NCBI GenBank assembly: GCA_013076295.1
Contig: RQOL01000466.1
Location: forward strand, 1,550,001 to 1,614,000
Length of the DNA stretch: 64,000 nucleotides
Source: Sanderia malayensis
Lineage: Eukaryota; Cnidaria; Scyphozoa; Semaeostomeae; Pelagiidae
Direction: 5' to 3'
Shown: positions 46,001 to 55,869 of the stretch, piece by piece
Numbering within the stretch: position 1 is the first letter of the stretch
Layout: the number at the start of each line of letters is the position of its first letter
The notes under the pieces: model-generated
What the model saw: only the letters and a program-made list of their open reading frames with translations
Database searches by the model: none
What the model was told of the DNA's origin: nothing
Made by a program: the position numbers and the translations under genes

Positions 46001-49000
46001 TCAATGAGGCTTGTTTCTTTTTTTATGCAACATGTAGATTTTATCAAATTTTCTTAATCAAATTATTATCGTGATGAGTTTTCTTCTATTGATGCCCTTG
46101 CTAAATTTGTTAAGAACGCATGTTTCACCCAACAATGCATTTCATTCATGCTTTTTGATTGCTCCGGTTTCTAATCTGATTTGACTATATTTCCAATGGA
46201 TCCTTGGTACTTTTTAAAATTTTCTTATGAAGCAGAAATCTCATGACTGCATATGTCGAGTTATTTTAGCTTAGTCACAACCTCTACTAATGCAACAGTG
46301 TTATAGTATTAACTAAACAGTAGTGTGGATTTTTTTGCAATCTAACAACCCTATTTCTTTTATAGGTATCTCTACCTTGTTATTGATGGTGTATTCTCGA
46401 AAACTGCTCAACGTGTTCCTGTATGCAATACAGCTGGCAATGCCATGTGCACTGTTACATTGACTACATCCCTGCATCTTCAGAAATGGCAATCCCTTGG
46501 TGTTTACATACATTTTGCAACATTTTACGATGAAGTGGTCGTCTTGAATGGAAGTCGACTCAGCATTCTGTTGCTTGGTGAGTTCAGATTTTTGTTTTTT
46601 TTCCAGGTATTTGTTGTAATTATACTTAAATACCGACAACTATCAGTGGCGTAGATACAGGGGGGGCATGGGGGGGCGACCGCCCCCCCACCAGAGCTTC
46701 CGAGCCATTTTGTCGGAAAATTTAAGATTTTGTCGGAAAGTCTTCGAAAATGATCTTAAAGGACATTTTGAAAACACTTTCAAATTGCTAGAAATAGCCT
46801 TGGCTCTTCCAGTATCGTCAGCTCATGACGAACGACTTTCAGCTGCTTAAAGAGAGTCACGACGTATCTCTGAAGTACCATGAATGAACAGGGTCTTGTC
46901 TTTCAAACATGGCGTGGATCTCCATCAATCGCGAAACAGTGGCAAACTTGCCATTAAGAAAGATGCAAGAACCCTTTCTTGAAGCAAAAACAAGAAAACT
47001 TGTCAATTAAACTATTCATCATTTGTTTCGATGTTTATATTTTGGTTTTTGTTCTGTTTTGGTTTTGACGTTTTGAAAATGATAATCACCAAAACATTTC
47101 ATTTCCCGATTCTTGTTTTTCTCAACTAACTGTCATCTTTCATGTTTAAACTCTGTGTATATTCAGAAACGTCTTATCGAACAATTTCCTAATTTTGGGC
47201 GTGCCCTTGTGGACACGCCCAAAAGACACACCTTTTTGTCGGAAAATTTTGGTCTAAAAATTTCTATCTACGCCACTGACAACTATGATAAGAATGGCGT
47301 AAGTCTGATGATCGCAATAGCGTGAAGCTCTGAGTTATAACAAATGTGATGTTCTTTATGCGTTATTCTTATCATAACAAACTTGCTTTGCCTAGGAGAA
47401 AGCTATGTATATATAGCTTTCTCCCAGGCAAGCTATATAAGTATATTTATTTACTTTGCCGATAAAGACACCTCGCTACATTTTTATACTTACATACTTA
47501 TATATTTTGCTTTTACATATTTCTGCTTATCTCTGATGAATGGTGGTAGATAATATCAACAAACAAATGTTAAGCTTCTGCTACATTTTTTACAAGATAT
47601 CTTTGAGAATTATGTTTGGTATAAGACTAATATTTTTTTCAGATATTAGTGTGGATTCCTATAAAGACAATGGCCCTAATGTAGTTGTGCAACCCTGGCC
47701 TAAGTTTGTCAATGAATCGAAAATATTCAACTGGAGCTGTGATGCTATTGGGTCACAAAATATGGAATACAGTTGGAGAAGAATAAACCTGGTAAATATT
47801 CAAAATAATCTCTTTCTATCCGCATTTTATACTGCCTCGCAGTGTTAGACTCACTACATTGCGTCCCTGTGCCTCACTCGTTTTGCTCGCTCGTCTGTGC
47901 TGTGCTGAGCAAGTTGCGAGCGAGGCACTGGGACGTAATGTAATGAGACTACCGCAGTGCTGCATTAAGCATTTTCTCATTGATTCTCGCTTTTTTATTG
48001 CAGGATACGAACAGAGAAAGCTTTATGACCAAAGGTAAAACCATCACTCTGTTTGGAAGACCAGAAGAGTCTGGGTACTATTACTGTTCTGTGGCAATGA
48101 ACGGGACTGTACACAGTTCTCAAGTCTCCACGTTTAGTGTATCGGGTAAGCATACTCCGTCACTCTAAAACTACAGTTATTTTGAGAACCATTTGTGAGG
48201 ATATTGAGGCGAAGCGTAAAGAAATTGACGTTGTGTCGTCAGTATATTACAAATTGCAGAAAGTTTAGATCAGGAATTTAATTAATTAGCCCGGTCTTAA
48301 ATGAAAATCCAGCTTTTAAATAAAATATATCATGTTTACATATACATCCGGGGGTGAGACATATTCGAAGATTTTTGGAAATTTTCTCTGATATAGAGTA
48401 CCTTCTGATTTGTATGCGAGTCGAATTTCTCATGCTAGATCGATAAGACATGGCTTAGCGATTGACTCTTTTCAGACATTTAATATCCGCAGTGATTAAG
48501 TTCTGGTGTATTTTGAGTCATGCTCATTAGCGTTTTTACAAATAATATTTTCCTGTGATAAATGATCTATTACTTGTGTTTGCTGATAAGACATAATCTT
48601 CGGCCAGTTATATTGATAAGAAAACCAGTTTTTTGGTGTGTGGATTGAATAATATAGCATTAAGATAACACAAAGGAAGAGAGGTTTTCTTGTTAGCACG
48701 GATTTTGAGGAGCAAGAATTCAACGTCGGTTTACATGAAGTTACGAAAGCAAAATGTAGTAAAACTAGAAGCTACGAAAATAATAAATATAACAAAAATC
48801 TTCGTCATAATTTGTTATAAAATTACTCTCGATACGGATCAACTGATTAATAGACTTTCTATGTAAGCACATTATCATTTAAGAGTAAAATGATGGTGCT
48901 AAAAGCAACATAAAAATATTAACATTAAGAGCTTGATCATGACGCTCCAACCGACTTTACCCCTTTTGAAAAATGTTTATTGTCTAGCAAACTAAATCGA

Positions 49001-52000
49001 CTTTTGCTTGTTTGAGGAGTTGATTTATATCATATGAGGTTTTTTAGTTTTGATTTTAATTTTGATTTTACTCTGATTTTTCTTAATTGTTCTATCTTTT
49101 AAATGTTAATTTCTGATTTATATAAATAGTCCTTGTTCCCTTCTAGACACTAACGAGTGTACATCAAATAAGACCGAACACCAGAACATTTGCCATAAGA
49201 ATGCCAACTGCATCAACACAATCGGATCGTATTATTGTGAATGCAAAGTTGGTTTCAATGGAGATGGACTCCGTGTTTGCTCTGGTAAGTAACGGAATAA
49301 TTTGGAATCTTCTTCAAATCTCGTGAAATTATGTTGCAGGTGCATTGGAATATTACAGCTTCTACTTTAACCTTTAGTTAGGCTCCTCACTAATTATCGA
49401 CTGATGATTATAGGTGTCTGTCTCGACAAATGTTTATAATTACTCCTTCAATCGTTTTGTAGATAATAATGAATGCTTGTTAAATACGACATGTCATGCA
49501 GATGCAAAATGTGAAAACACCCTGGGATCTTACAAATGCCAATGCAGAGATGGCTTTTCAGGCGATGGAAAAATATGCGATGGTATGATTGCTTTTATTT
49601 TACTTTTTATTCGAGCGTTTTTGTATATTTTTCACTGAAGAGTGAATGATAATTTTTATTTTTCACTAATTGTTACTGTACATCTTGTATCTTTACTGTT
49701 TATTTTCCAGATATAAATGAATGCCTTGGAAGTGGGACGCATTTGTGTGATTCAAATGCAAATTGCATCAACACAAAAGGCTCTTATGACTGCAAGTGCA
49801 AACCAGGTTATCAAGGAGATGGGTTTAGTTGCAATAGTAAGTTAATTCATGTTATTTGAGCCAAGCTTAGAGCTTGTAACTAATTACAGCTTAATCGTAA
49901 TCTAAGCTTATCTGAATCAATGCTAACTATATGCAAGCCTCGATGTGAATCCCTTATATTTTTCTTATTAAGATATAAACGAATGTAACCTTGATGACGA
50001 TGAATACCCTTGTGACGTCAATGCCGAATGCTCTGACACAACTGGATCATTCTACTGCACATGCAAAAGAGGCTGGACTGGCAATGGAACTATTTGTAAC
50101 GGTATTGTGACGTAATTTTTACATGTGATCATATTTACAAGCCTGTTATTTAAAGGAGAACTGTCACCAAAAATTATCTTTACTTATTTTGGTTCGTTTT
50201 ATTGCGTAGAATACGAATCCGAAATCCGTTTTTCGAAACAACGCCTTGTTTTCGAGTTATTATCAATTCTTTCTGAAAAAACGAGAATTTTCGGAAAATC
50301 TAACTTTACAGTGCTTCGGACACTGGTGACGCAAAATGTGATCATTGCAAAAACAGGAAGTGCACAGGCCCGCTTGGAATCTGTGTGATTGAAAAATGCT
50401 TGCCTGAGAATTTTCACGATTTATGTCAACTGTCTACCTGCAAAATGGCAAACAACTATGAAAATTATGAATTGGAAATTTCTGGTCATGATGAAGTACA
50501 TTTAGTGGCCATGGATATACCGCCTTTCATATATGAACCGAGGAGGAGACATGACCAACAACAGCCAGACACGTCGGGAGGATCATCAAGAAGTTCTGAC
50601 AAATCTCAAACTGAATAATGTTCAAAGGATTAGGATTGGAAACACTGAATGGTAATAATTGTGTTTGTATTTCTTCAAATTTATGTATCTAAGAATCCTG
50701 GTCATTATAGCCTAGACGAAGAGCACCTATTCATCGTTGTATACCAAGAGCGTTCATAAAATTTTGTAATGCGGTCATTGTTGTGAAATACCAACAGGCC
50801 GTGCAAGTCTGTGTTGCCACGAAAAGGACAGAGTTTTGATGAAAGCTGCGGAAAAGAATTTAAATTGTATTACTGAGGATGGTGATTTAAAAAGCGTTTG
50901 TCTGAATGCTGCTGTCATAGAAACTGCCATATACCAGTTTATTGAAGATGAAGAATATCTGGATGATGCACAATCATATAAGCTGTTCAGATAATCACAC
51001 TCTGAAGCGCTCTGAAGCTCATACAAACTCAAGAAAACAATTTTATGTTGAAATTTTTATGTACCTCCAGTCTTCGTCTCTTTTTGAATGTTCCATAAAT
51101 TTTCTTTGGACGCAGTTTAGAAGGGCTGCTACTGAATTTAGAAACTATAACGCTCCTCAATCTGGAATGTTGTTGCGGTACAAAGTTAACGAGACACACT
51201 CTCCTAACCCATTTTTTCCGTAGCTTTGGATCACTAGGAAACACGAAAAGTGTCTTTTTTCTTGGCGAACCTGGATTAACCTGCTTTCTACTATCTTCCA
51301 AACAGTTGTAAGCACCGCAGTTACCATTTTAATCACCAAAATAAGCATTTTCAAACCAGTCGTCTTGTGCCGAAATTGCTTGAATTACTACTGAAAACGA
51401 GTACGTGCCGAGAACCAATGATCACATATGACGTCAGAAGGAAGTGACAAATTCTCGGGAACGAGAAAACAACGAGAACTTGTCCGGCAGTACCGGACAC
51501 TTTAAATGCTTAATAACTCCAAAACAAGGCGTTGTTTCGAAAAACGGACTTCGGATTCGTATTCTACGCAATACAACGAACCAAAATAAGTAAAGATAAT
51601 TTTTGGTGACAGTTCTCCTTTAAAGCAACTGTTCTAGAAAACGAACTTATCAAGATTGGTTACAGTCTACAGTTGCATGTTCAGACCTATTACAGTTCAT
51701 GTAGCCCATTGTAATAAAGGCAAGTTGTCTTGCAGATATAAACGAGTGTGAGTTACTGAATTGCACTGGAAATGCGACATGTTTCAACTCACCAGGCTCT
51801 TACAGGTGCAAGTGTAATCGTGGGTTCAGAGAGGTCGGTGGACGCTGTGAATGTAAGCAAAACACTGCTCAATTCTGTTGTGCTCTTAATTGCTGGAGAC
51901 TATGGGCAATAATAACCAGTTTAAGCAACTATTTGAGCTTTTATAGCTCCGAAACGAGGCCAGAACATAAGGGTCAACATTAATTCAGATATTGTGTTGC

Positions 52001-55000
52001 TTTCAGCTCTTGGCTGCATTCCTCCTCCGTATTGTTCTGGCGAATTCAAGGCTGCGTGGTGGTCACGCCGCCCTTATCTTGCGAATTCTTCAAGCCAAGA
52101 GCCTGTTGGTTTGTTCAAGGATATACTGAGTGAAGTGGTTGTGTCTTGCTGTAACAACTGCTCTTTGCTGTCGTTTGTTGGCCCGTATAATGGCTCATTT
52201 CACGTCGAAGAAGCAATTGAAGGAAATACTACGGTGGACTTTGGCTGTCCCCTCTACGGCTCTCCAGACCAAACCTTATTCAGAGGCTATCCATTCATGT
52301 CAGTGGGTAAGAAACGGCATCTGTTATCAGACTCACTACATTGCCTCCCTGTGCCTTACTCGTTTTGCTCGCTCAGTTGAGGTGTTGAGCGATTTGTTTT
52401 AAGCGAGTTGCGAGCGAGGCATTGGGACGTTATGTAATGAGTCTAATCTGTTATGTTATTGAATCATTCTTGACCACCGCCCCAACTGAATGCGTTACCT
52501 CTTCCTTTTTTGTTTTATCACCAATCGTCATTTTCTAACGCTAATGCATTGAATTGCAAAAGGACACCCAATGGTCAAGTTGCGCGAATTTGATTAAAGG
52601 CAGTGGTAATGACTGATTAACTGAAGATAGGAGTAACTGATTAACTGGAGGTAGCAGTGACTGATTAACTGAGGCAGTTTGACTGTTCCACTGAATACAG
52701 GAGTGATTGAAGACATTAGTAACTGATCAATTGAAGGTAGTGGTATCTGAATATTTATCAAAACGAGCAACGTACAGAATTAAGAAATACTAGTTCTAGC
52801 TCGTCTATTTAGTTGTGTGTTGCTGTGCAGCATGTTAGTTTTACGCAGCCTGTCTATTTAACTTTGTAATGGTCACGTTATTTATTTATTTATTATTTAA
52901 TAATTACTTATTTATTTGTTTATTTATGTTTTTACAGTTGAAGCTCCTGGGATTGCCTTTTTTGTGAAGAATCGGCAAGAAAAAGAAAATGCTGTCCTTG
53001 GATCTTTGGGAAGTTCGTGGCCTATTCTCGCCATCACATTTCTTCTCGCCTGCTTATCTGGCATTATCATTTGGTTTTTGGTAAGTTCGATGGCCATCTA
53101 TCAGTACTCCGTCTATATTTTTGTCTGCTGCTGAAATATGCTCCATTGGGTTGTCAACTCATAGAAATTATTGGTTTCTTATCTTGTTCGTAGGACACAG
53201 TAAGAAACCCTAAAGAATTTCCCAACTCGTTCATTGGTGGAAGTTGGGAAGGATTTTGGTGGGCTTTCATTACCATGACAACAGTTGGGTGAGCATCCCT
53301 GATTCAATCGATAATTAAATCAATTATTATACGTTACTGTGTACCATATAGTCAGTCAATGATTATTGACACACACACCATATTGATGTTATTTCAGTTA
53401 TGGAGACAAGGCACCGAGATCATTTGGCGCAAGACTTTTCGGCATCATTTGGATTCTAATCGGTCTGGTAATCATTTCAACATTCACTGCGACCATCACC
53501 ACAATGCTTACTGCTAGTAGCCTTTCGAACGAGATCAAATTGTACGGCATGAAAGTTGGCGTGCTGCATAATAGCGAAGAATACCGCCTGGGTGTGAAGC
53601 GGAATGCCGAAACAAAATGTTAGTTGTATGGATTTCATTGGTCCTTCTAGCAGTACTAGCTACTATTTGTTTCGTCATTCATGTGTTTATTTAGTCTTTT
53701 CATCTTCGTGTATTCACACGCATTTCATTGCCACTTTTCGTATATTTATGTGCCACTTTAGTGTTTGTCTTTCCATGCATCTATGCATTGTTGCAACTCA
53801 CCCATCTCTCCATTCATTTATTTGTTCAACACAAGGCATGATTGTCTATCAAATTTTTGTATATATTTTTTTGTACTTCTTCTTTGCATCTTTTTATGCT
53901 CTTTTCCTTGTATCTTCTTCCTTGCATTCACTTCTCTGTGTATTATCCCTTGTATCTTTTCTTTGCATACGCTTATCTGTATGTTCTTTCTTGTACGTTT
54001 ATCTCTGTATCTTCTTCCTTGTACTTTTTCCTTGCATTCACTTCTCTGTGTATTATTCCTTGTATCTTTTCTTTGCATACTCTTCTCTGTATGTTCTTCC
54101 TTGTACGTTTATCTCTGCACCTTCTTTCTTGTATCTTTTCTTTGCATGCTCTTTTCTGTAATGTTCTTCCGTGTATGTTTATCTCTATATCTTCTTCCTT
54201 GTACTTCTTCCTCACATCTTCTTCTTAGCTCGACCATTAACGTGTATACATGATTCTTGTTTGTATCCACAGCTTTTGAATCAGTGAAAGATATTGTGAA
54301 GAATGTAAAAGACGACATGATCCAAGGAATACTCTTGGATGCGTACATTGCCGGTGAATTCCAAGACAAATTAGATGACTTAAGACTACACCAAGTCATT
54401 GATTACATATTCTCATACGGTGTTGTGCTATCAAGGGATGGGCTGGCAATGCGTCAATGTTTCAACCACTTCTTGGAGTCGAAGCAGAGCCGTATTTATT
54501 CCACTATTTCAAAGGTTATCAAGCCTTTAAAGGTAAGCAAGTAGAACCTTGAAAAATCGACTATTTTTAAGTTGGAATTCCCACTTGTCCACCATGCTTC
54601 TATTCTTTCTTGGTTGTAATTTTTTGACACCCGAAGCAAAGTTAACTTTAAAGGGATTTTCAAGAAATTCCATTATTAAAATTTCCTCTGCTGACCGCGC
54701 ATAAGAGTGAATTTATTCTGGAAGCAGACTCCCTATAGTTTGGTCCGGGGTTCAGTGCTAGGTAAACATTACTAACACGGGTATGTAGTACAATCCGTCT
54801 GTTTAAGAATGTTTTCCAGTTCTGCTCTAACAAATTATTGTGTGCCTGTCCATTTTTGGTTATGATACGTTGGCTTTCATTTGCAGCAAACGAAAAATGC
54901 AGCAAGTCTTGCTGCTCAAAAATCAGCCAGCATATTCGATTCAGAATCGCCCCAATTTAAGTACACAATATATGCTGGCCTTGGTGCCTTTGTCATCCTA

Positions 55001-55869
55001 TTCATCGTGGGTGTCATCTGGGAATACATTAATTCAAGGAGAAGGAAAAGAAGCTACTCGATAACAGAAACTGAAGAGCCTAAAGGTGTGTTATTATGTC
55101 TTATTATATTGCATTTTTCATTGCCACTATCATTACCTTACTGAATGCAACGTAAGCTCTGTTCAGTATTTAATAATGACGTAATGAACCTTGCTGGAAA
55201 CCAAAACAAATACTTCTTTATATCAGGATGTTCGGGGCTTGTAAAACCAAGAGTGAATTTTACTGTGAAGCAGTTCATGCATAGCTCGTTATGTAGGGAG
55301 GCTTGCTATATAAGGAGCTTACTGAAATATCTCTTTATCTATGCGCCTGTGCAGAGGCTAAATGTGCAGAGACTTTGTATGGCTGAGGGTTTTTTAATAA
55401 AAGTGTGTCGCTAAAAACTGTTACGATTTCGATTCACAGACGATAGTTTGACAGAATGGAAAGTGCAATGGGATTCAGGAAAGATTAGCCATTTCCATCA
55501 AAACATTTTCAAAAACGATATAACTGATTTAAAAAAGCATATCAAAGAATTTTCAGATAACTGGATCAATAAATTGGATGAGCTCGAGGCCAAACAAAAT
55601 AATGAGATTAAAATGGTCAAGAACGCCAATCCCAAGGTATTTATTTATTATTTATGCCATGTTGTTTGATTTCATAAATTGTGTTTGGTGAGTGTTTTAT
55701 AGTTTTTGTTTGATTTTTACCTGGTGCTTATTTGATATTTTGGATTTTCAAGGTATTTCAAGAGAAATCTCGAGGCTATAGAATTGGGAAAATGCCCTTT
55801 AAATTCCCCAAAGGCAGTTTTCACAACAGTAATGGCAACGAGAGCCACTTGGAAATGTTGCCAAAATGA
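37026..55869 (+). CDS. Gene C: jelly-roll/Ig/EGF ectodomain fused to a glutamate-receptor-type K+ channel
   Basis: Exons: 37026-37113 (signal peptide), 38704-41418, 43315-43398, 44406-44729, 45517-45985, 46366-46577, 47643-47791, 48004-48145, 49147-49284, 49463-49582, 49711-49836, 49973-50101, 51736-51852, 52007-52306, 52938-53080, 53194-53288, 53398-53618, 54273-54532, 54887-55085, 55440-55636, 55753-55869. Total 6345 nt, 2114 aa; all phases agree. Order: TNF/C1q-like modules (to about residue 1297), Ig (1298-1394; W.C, then SGYYYCSV), five EGF (1395-1604), then a GluR0-like core: S1, M1 (about 1730-1752), pore with TTVGYGD (about 1781-1787), M2 (1794-1820), S2, M3 (about 1970-1989), then a basic, Lys-rich cytoplasmic tail. 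The filter predicts K+ selectivity; the ligand is unknown. Intron 17 has donor gttagt, the least standard site, but both phases require it. Confidence 0.83.
41463..41533. repeat. Imperfect 71-nt hairpin just after the gene C exon 2 donor
   Basis: TGGGGTTATT...CATGCG.ACTT..ATTTT on the left pairs with its complement ending AATAACCCCA on the right, with scattered mismatches. It is either a tiny palindromic MITE or a stable RNA hairpin at the start of intron 2. Confidence 0.65.
41981..42372. repeat. Two tandem 196-bp units inside the Harbinger-like foldback
   Basis: The block starting AAACACTTCCATTGCCATGG at 41985 recurs at 42181 with a few substitutions, then turns back as an inverted copy near 42366-42400. 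The repeat creates long duplicated minus-strand open frames, which I judge not to be genes. Confidence 0.85.
42477..42851. mobile_element. TA-target MITE nested in the right arm of the Harbinger-like element
   Basis: The ends CACTCTTTTCGTTTTATAAG and the complement of CACTCTTTTCTTTTTATAAG are inverted and flanked by TA (42475-42476, 42852-42853). The opposite arm of the host palindrome shows the uninterrupted sequence (AAAAATTAACAAGTG near 41916-41930), which is an empty site that proves both the insertion and its 2-bp duplication. Confidence 0.88.
44245..44358. repeat. (TATAG)n microsatellite in gene C intron 3
   Basis: About 20 pentamer units of TATAG, degenerating at the 3' end, shortly before exon 4. 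Confidence 0.9.
46644..47278 (+). mobile_element. hAT transposon remnant with perfect 8-bp target duplication in gene C intron 6
   Basis: TIRs are CAGTGGCGTAGATA and its complement TATCTACGCCACTG. The flanking duplication ACAACTAT is exact (46636-46643, 47279-47286). A residual frame at 46668-46850 ends FKLLEIALALPVSSAHDERL, matching the hAT C-terminal dimerisation motif (LPVSSA..ER.fSA). At 635 bp it is an internally deleted copy, not an active element. Confidence 0.92.
47388..47438. repeat. Inverted repeat in gene C intron 6
   Basis: GAGAAAGCTATGT and ATATAGCTTTCTC form a hairpin, extended by CTTGCCT..AGGCAAG outside. Confidence 0.65.
47643..48145 (+). other. Ig-like domain of gene C (two exons)
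   Basis: Exons 47643-47791 and 48004-48145 are split at phase 0 in the middle of the domain, exactly as in gene B (25326-25166 and 25053-24930). The first exon has NWSCDAIGSQNMEYSWRR (B-strand Cys, C-strand Trp); the second has EESGYYYCSVAMNG (F-strand Cys). Confidence 0.82.
47847..47952. mobile_element. Palindromic MITE copy 1 (gene C intron 7)
   Basis: AGACTCACTACATTGCGTCC at the left matches the complement of GTAATGTAATGAGACT at the right, and most of the element folds on itself. Flanks CGCAGTGTT (47838-47846) and CGCAGTGCT (47953-47961) form a 9-bp target duplication with one mismatch. Copy 2 is at 52328-52445. Confidence 0.82.
50445..50994 (+). pseudogene. Broken gene for a P2X7-receptor-tail-like (zinc/Cys-His) domain inside the TTAA element
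   Basis: The ATG at 50445 opens a frame with DIPPFIYEPRRRHD. A frameshift near 50560 is then needed to reach EVLTNLKLNNVQRIRIGNTEW, which ends at a donor (gtaata). Acceptor ccaacag at 50797 leads to LCCHEKDRV, NCITEDGDLKSVCLN and a stop at 50992-50994. The order YEP, RIGNTEW, CC..E, CIT and CLN is that of the C-terminal cytoplasmic domain of P2X7 receptors, which is widely carried by invertebrate transposons and multigene families. Identification is from memory of the motif order; the frameshift suggests it is dead. Confidence 0.45.
51190..51325 (-). pseudogene. THAP-like zinc-finger fragment inside the TTAA element
   Basis: One minus-strand frame reads NCGAYNC, then LFVFPSDPKLRKKWVRRV. This fits the THAP pattern of a paired Cys, then F.FP.D..LR..W. 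No start or downstream transposase core is visible. THAP domains are the DNA-binding part of P-element- and Kolobok-type transposases. Confidence 0.5.
52328..52445. mobile_element. Palindromic MITE copy 2 (gene C intron 14)
   Basis: It begins CAGACTCACTACATTGCCTC and ends GTAATGAGTCTA, with the same inverted layout as the copy at 47847-47952. The flanks are an exact 9-bp duplication, ATCTGTTAT (52319-52327 and 52446-52454). It starts 21 bp after the S1 exon donor. Confidence 0.85.
52595..52752. repeat. Degenerate minisatellite in gene C intron 14
   Basis: Variants of GTAACTGATTAACTGAAGG recur four to five times at roughly 27-bp spacing. Confidence 0.7.
53860..54230. repeat. Pyrimidine-rich minisatellite in gene C intron 17
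   Basis: CTTCCTTG/TATCTTTTC units recur with a higher-order period of about 110 bp (for example TTGCATTCACTTCTCTGTG near 53922 and 54033). It is free of stops on one or more frames, giving long artefactual open frames on both strands. Confidence 0.8.

Larger units (their letters stand above)
38704..46577 (+). other. Jelly-roll module array of gene C
   Basis: Module cores: GIYFATLKLQVSS, GNYLCSLNLILE, SIAVASLSLTVES, GIYYVSINLIID, GIYMVTCSILLR, AAVLLLSVTAHL, GNYIVSLTLEVG, EGPYLLAINTK and ATYLVTVVVNFV. As in gene B, about six modules share one large exon (2715 nt) and later modules are split by introns. The sequence is clearly diverged from B. The array is the N-terminal ectodomain of the channel protein. 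Confidence 0.62.
50154..51619. mobile_element. TTAA-target element (Kolobok-like) in gene C intron 12
   Basis: TTAA duplications (50150-50153, 51620-51623) flank inverted ends starting AGGAGAACTGTCACC that match for about 115 bp with only a few differences. TTAA targets occur in piggyBac and Kolobok; a THAP-like fragment inside (minus strand, about 51190-51325) favours Kolobok. It also contains a broken P2X7-tail-like gene. Confidence 0.78.
49147..51852 (+). other. EGF-domain exon block of gene C (five domains)
   Basis: Exons 49147-49284, 49463-49582, 49711-49836, 49973-50101 and 51736-51852 each encode one six-Cys EGF domain. All begin (D/N)xNEC and all are phase 1-1, as in gene B. The last domain is followed directly, by a phase-1 intron, by the channel S1 exon. 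Confidence 0.88.
52007..55085 (+). other. K+-selective glutamate-receptor-like channel core of gene C
   Basis: S1 (exon 14, into 15): FKAAWWSRRPYLAN, then GLFKDILSEVV, EEAIEGNTTVDFG and APGIAFFV, the fold pattern of iGluR/periplasmic-binding lobes. M1: WPILAITFLLACLSGIIIWF. Pore: SWEGFWWAFITM and TTVGYGDKAP, the K+ channel signature, split by a phase-2 intron inside the GYG glycine codon. M2: LFGIIWILIGLVIISTFTA, followed by TITTMLTASSL in the position of the iGluR gate motif. S2: YGMKVGVLHNSEEY through YGVVLSRDGLAM and IYSTISKVIK. M3: YTIYAGLGAFVILFIVGVIW, followed by a basic stop (SRRRKR). The topology equals bacterial GluR0 and rotifer AvGluR1 plus a third helix. Confidence 0.85.

Noticed and set aside
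48496..49110. Possible extra exons in the long intron between Ig and EGF 1 of gene C
   Set aside because: There are no phase 1-1 open segments with Cys spacing; the tract is A+T-rich without domain signal.
53604..54399. Several open frames up to 185 codons on both strands
   Set aside because: They come from a pyrimidine-rich minisatellite in gene C intron 17. They are open in several frames at once, with Ser/Leu/Phe/Cys or Lys/Arg composition.
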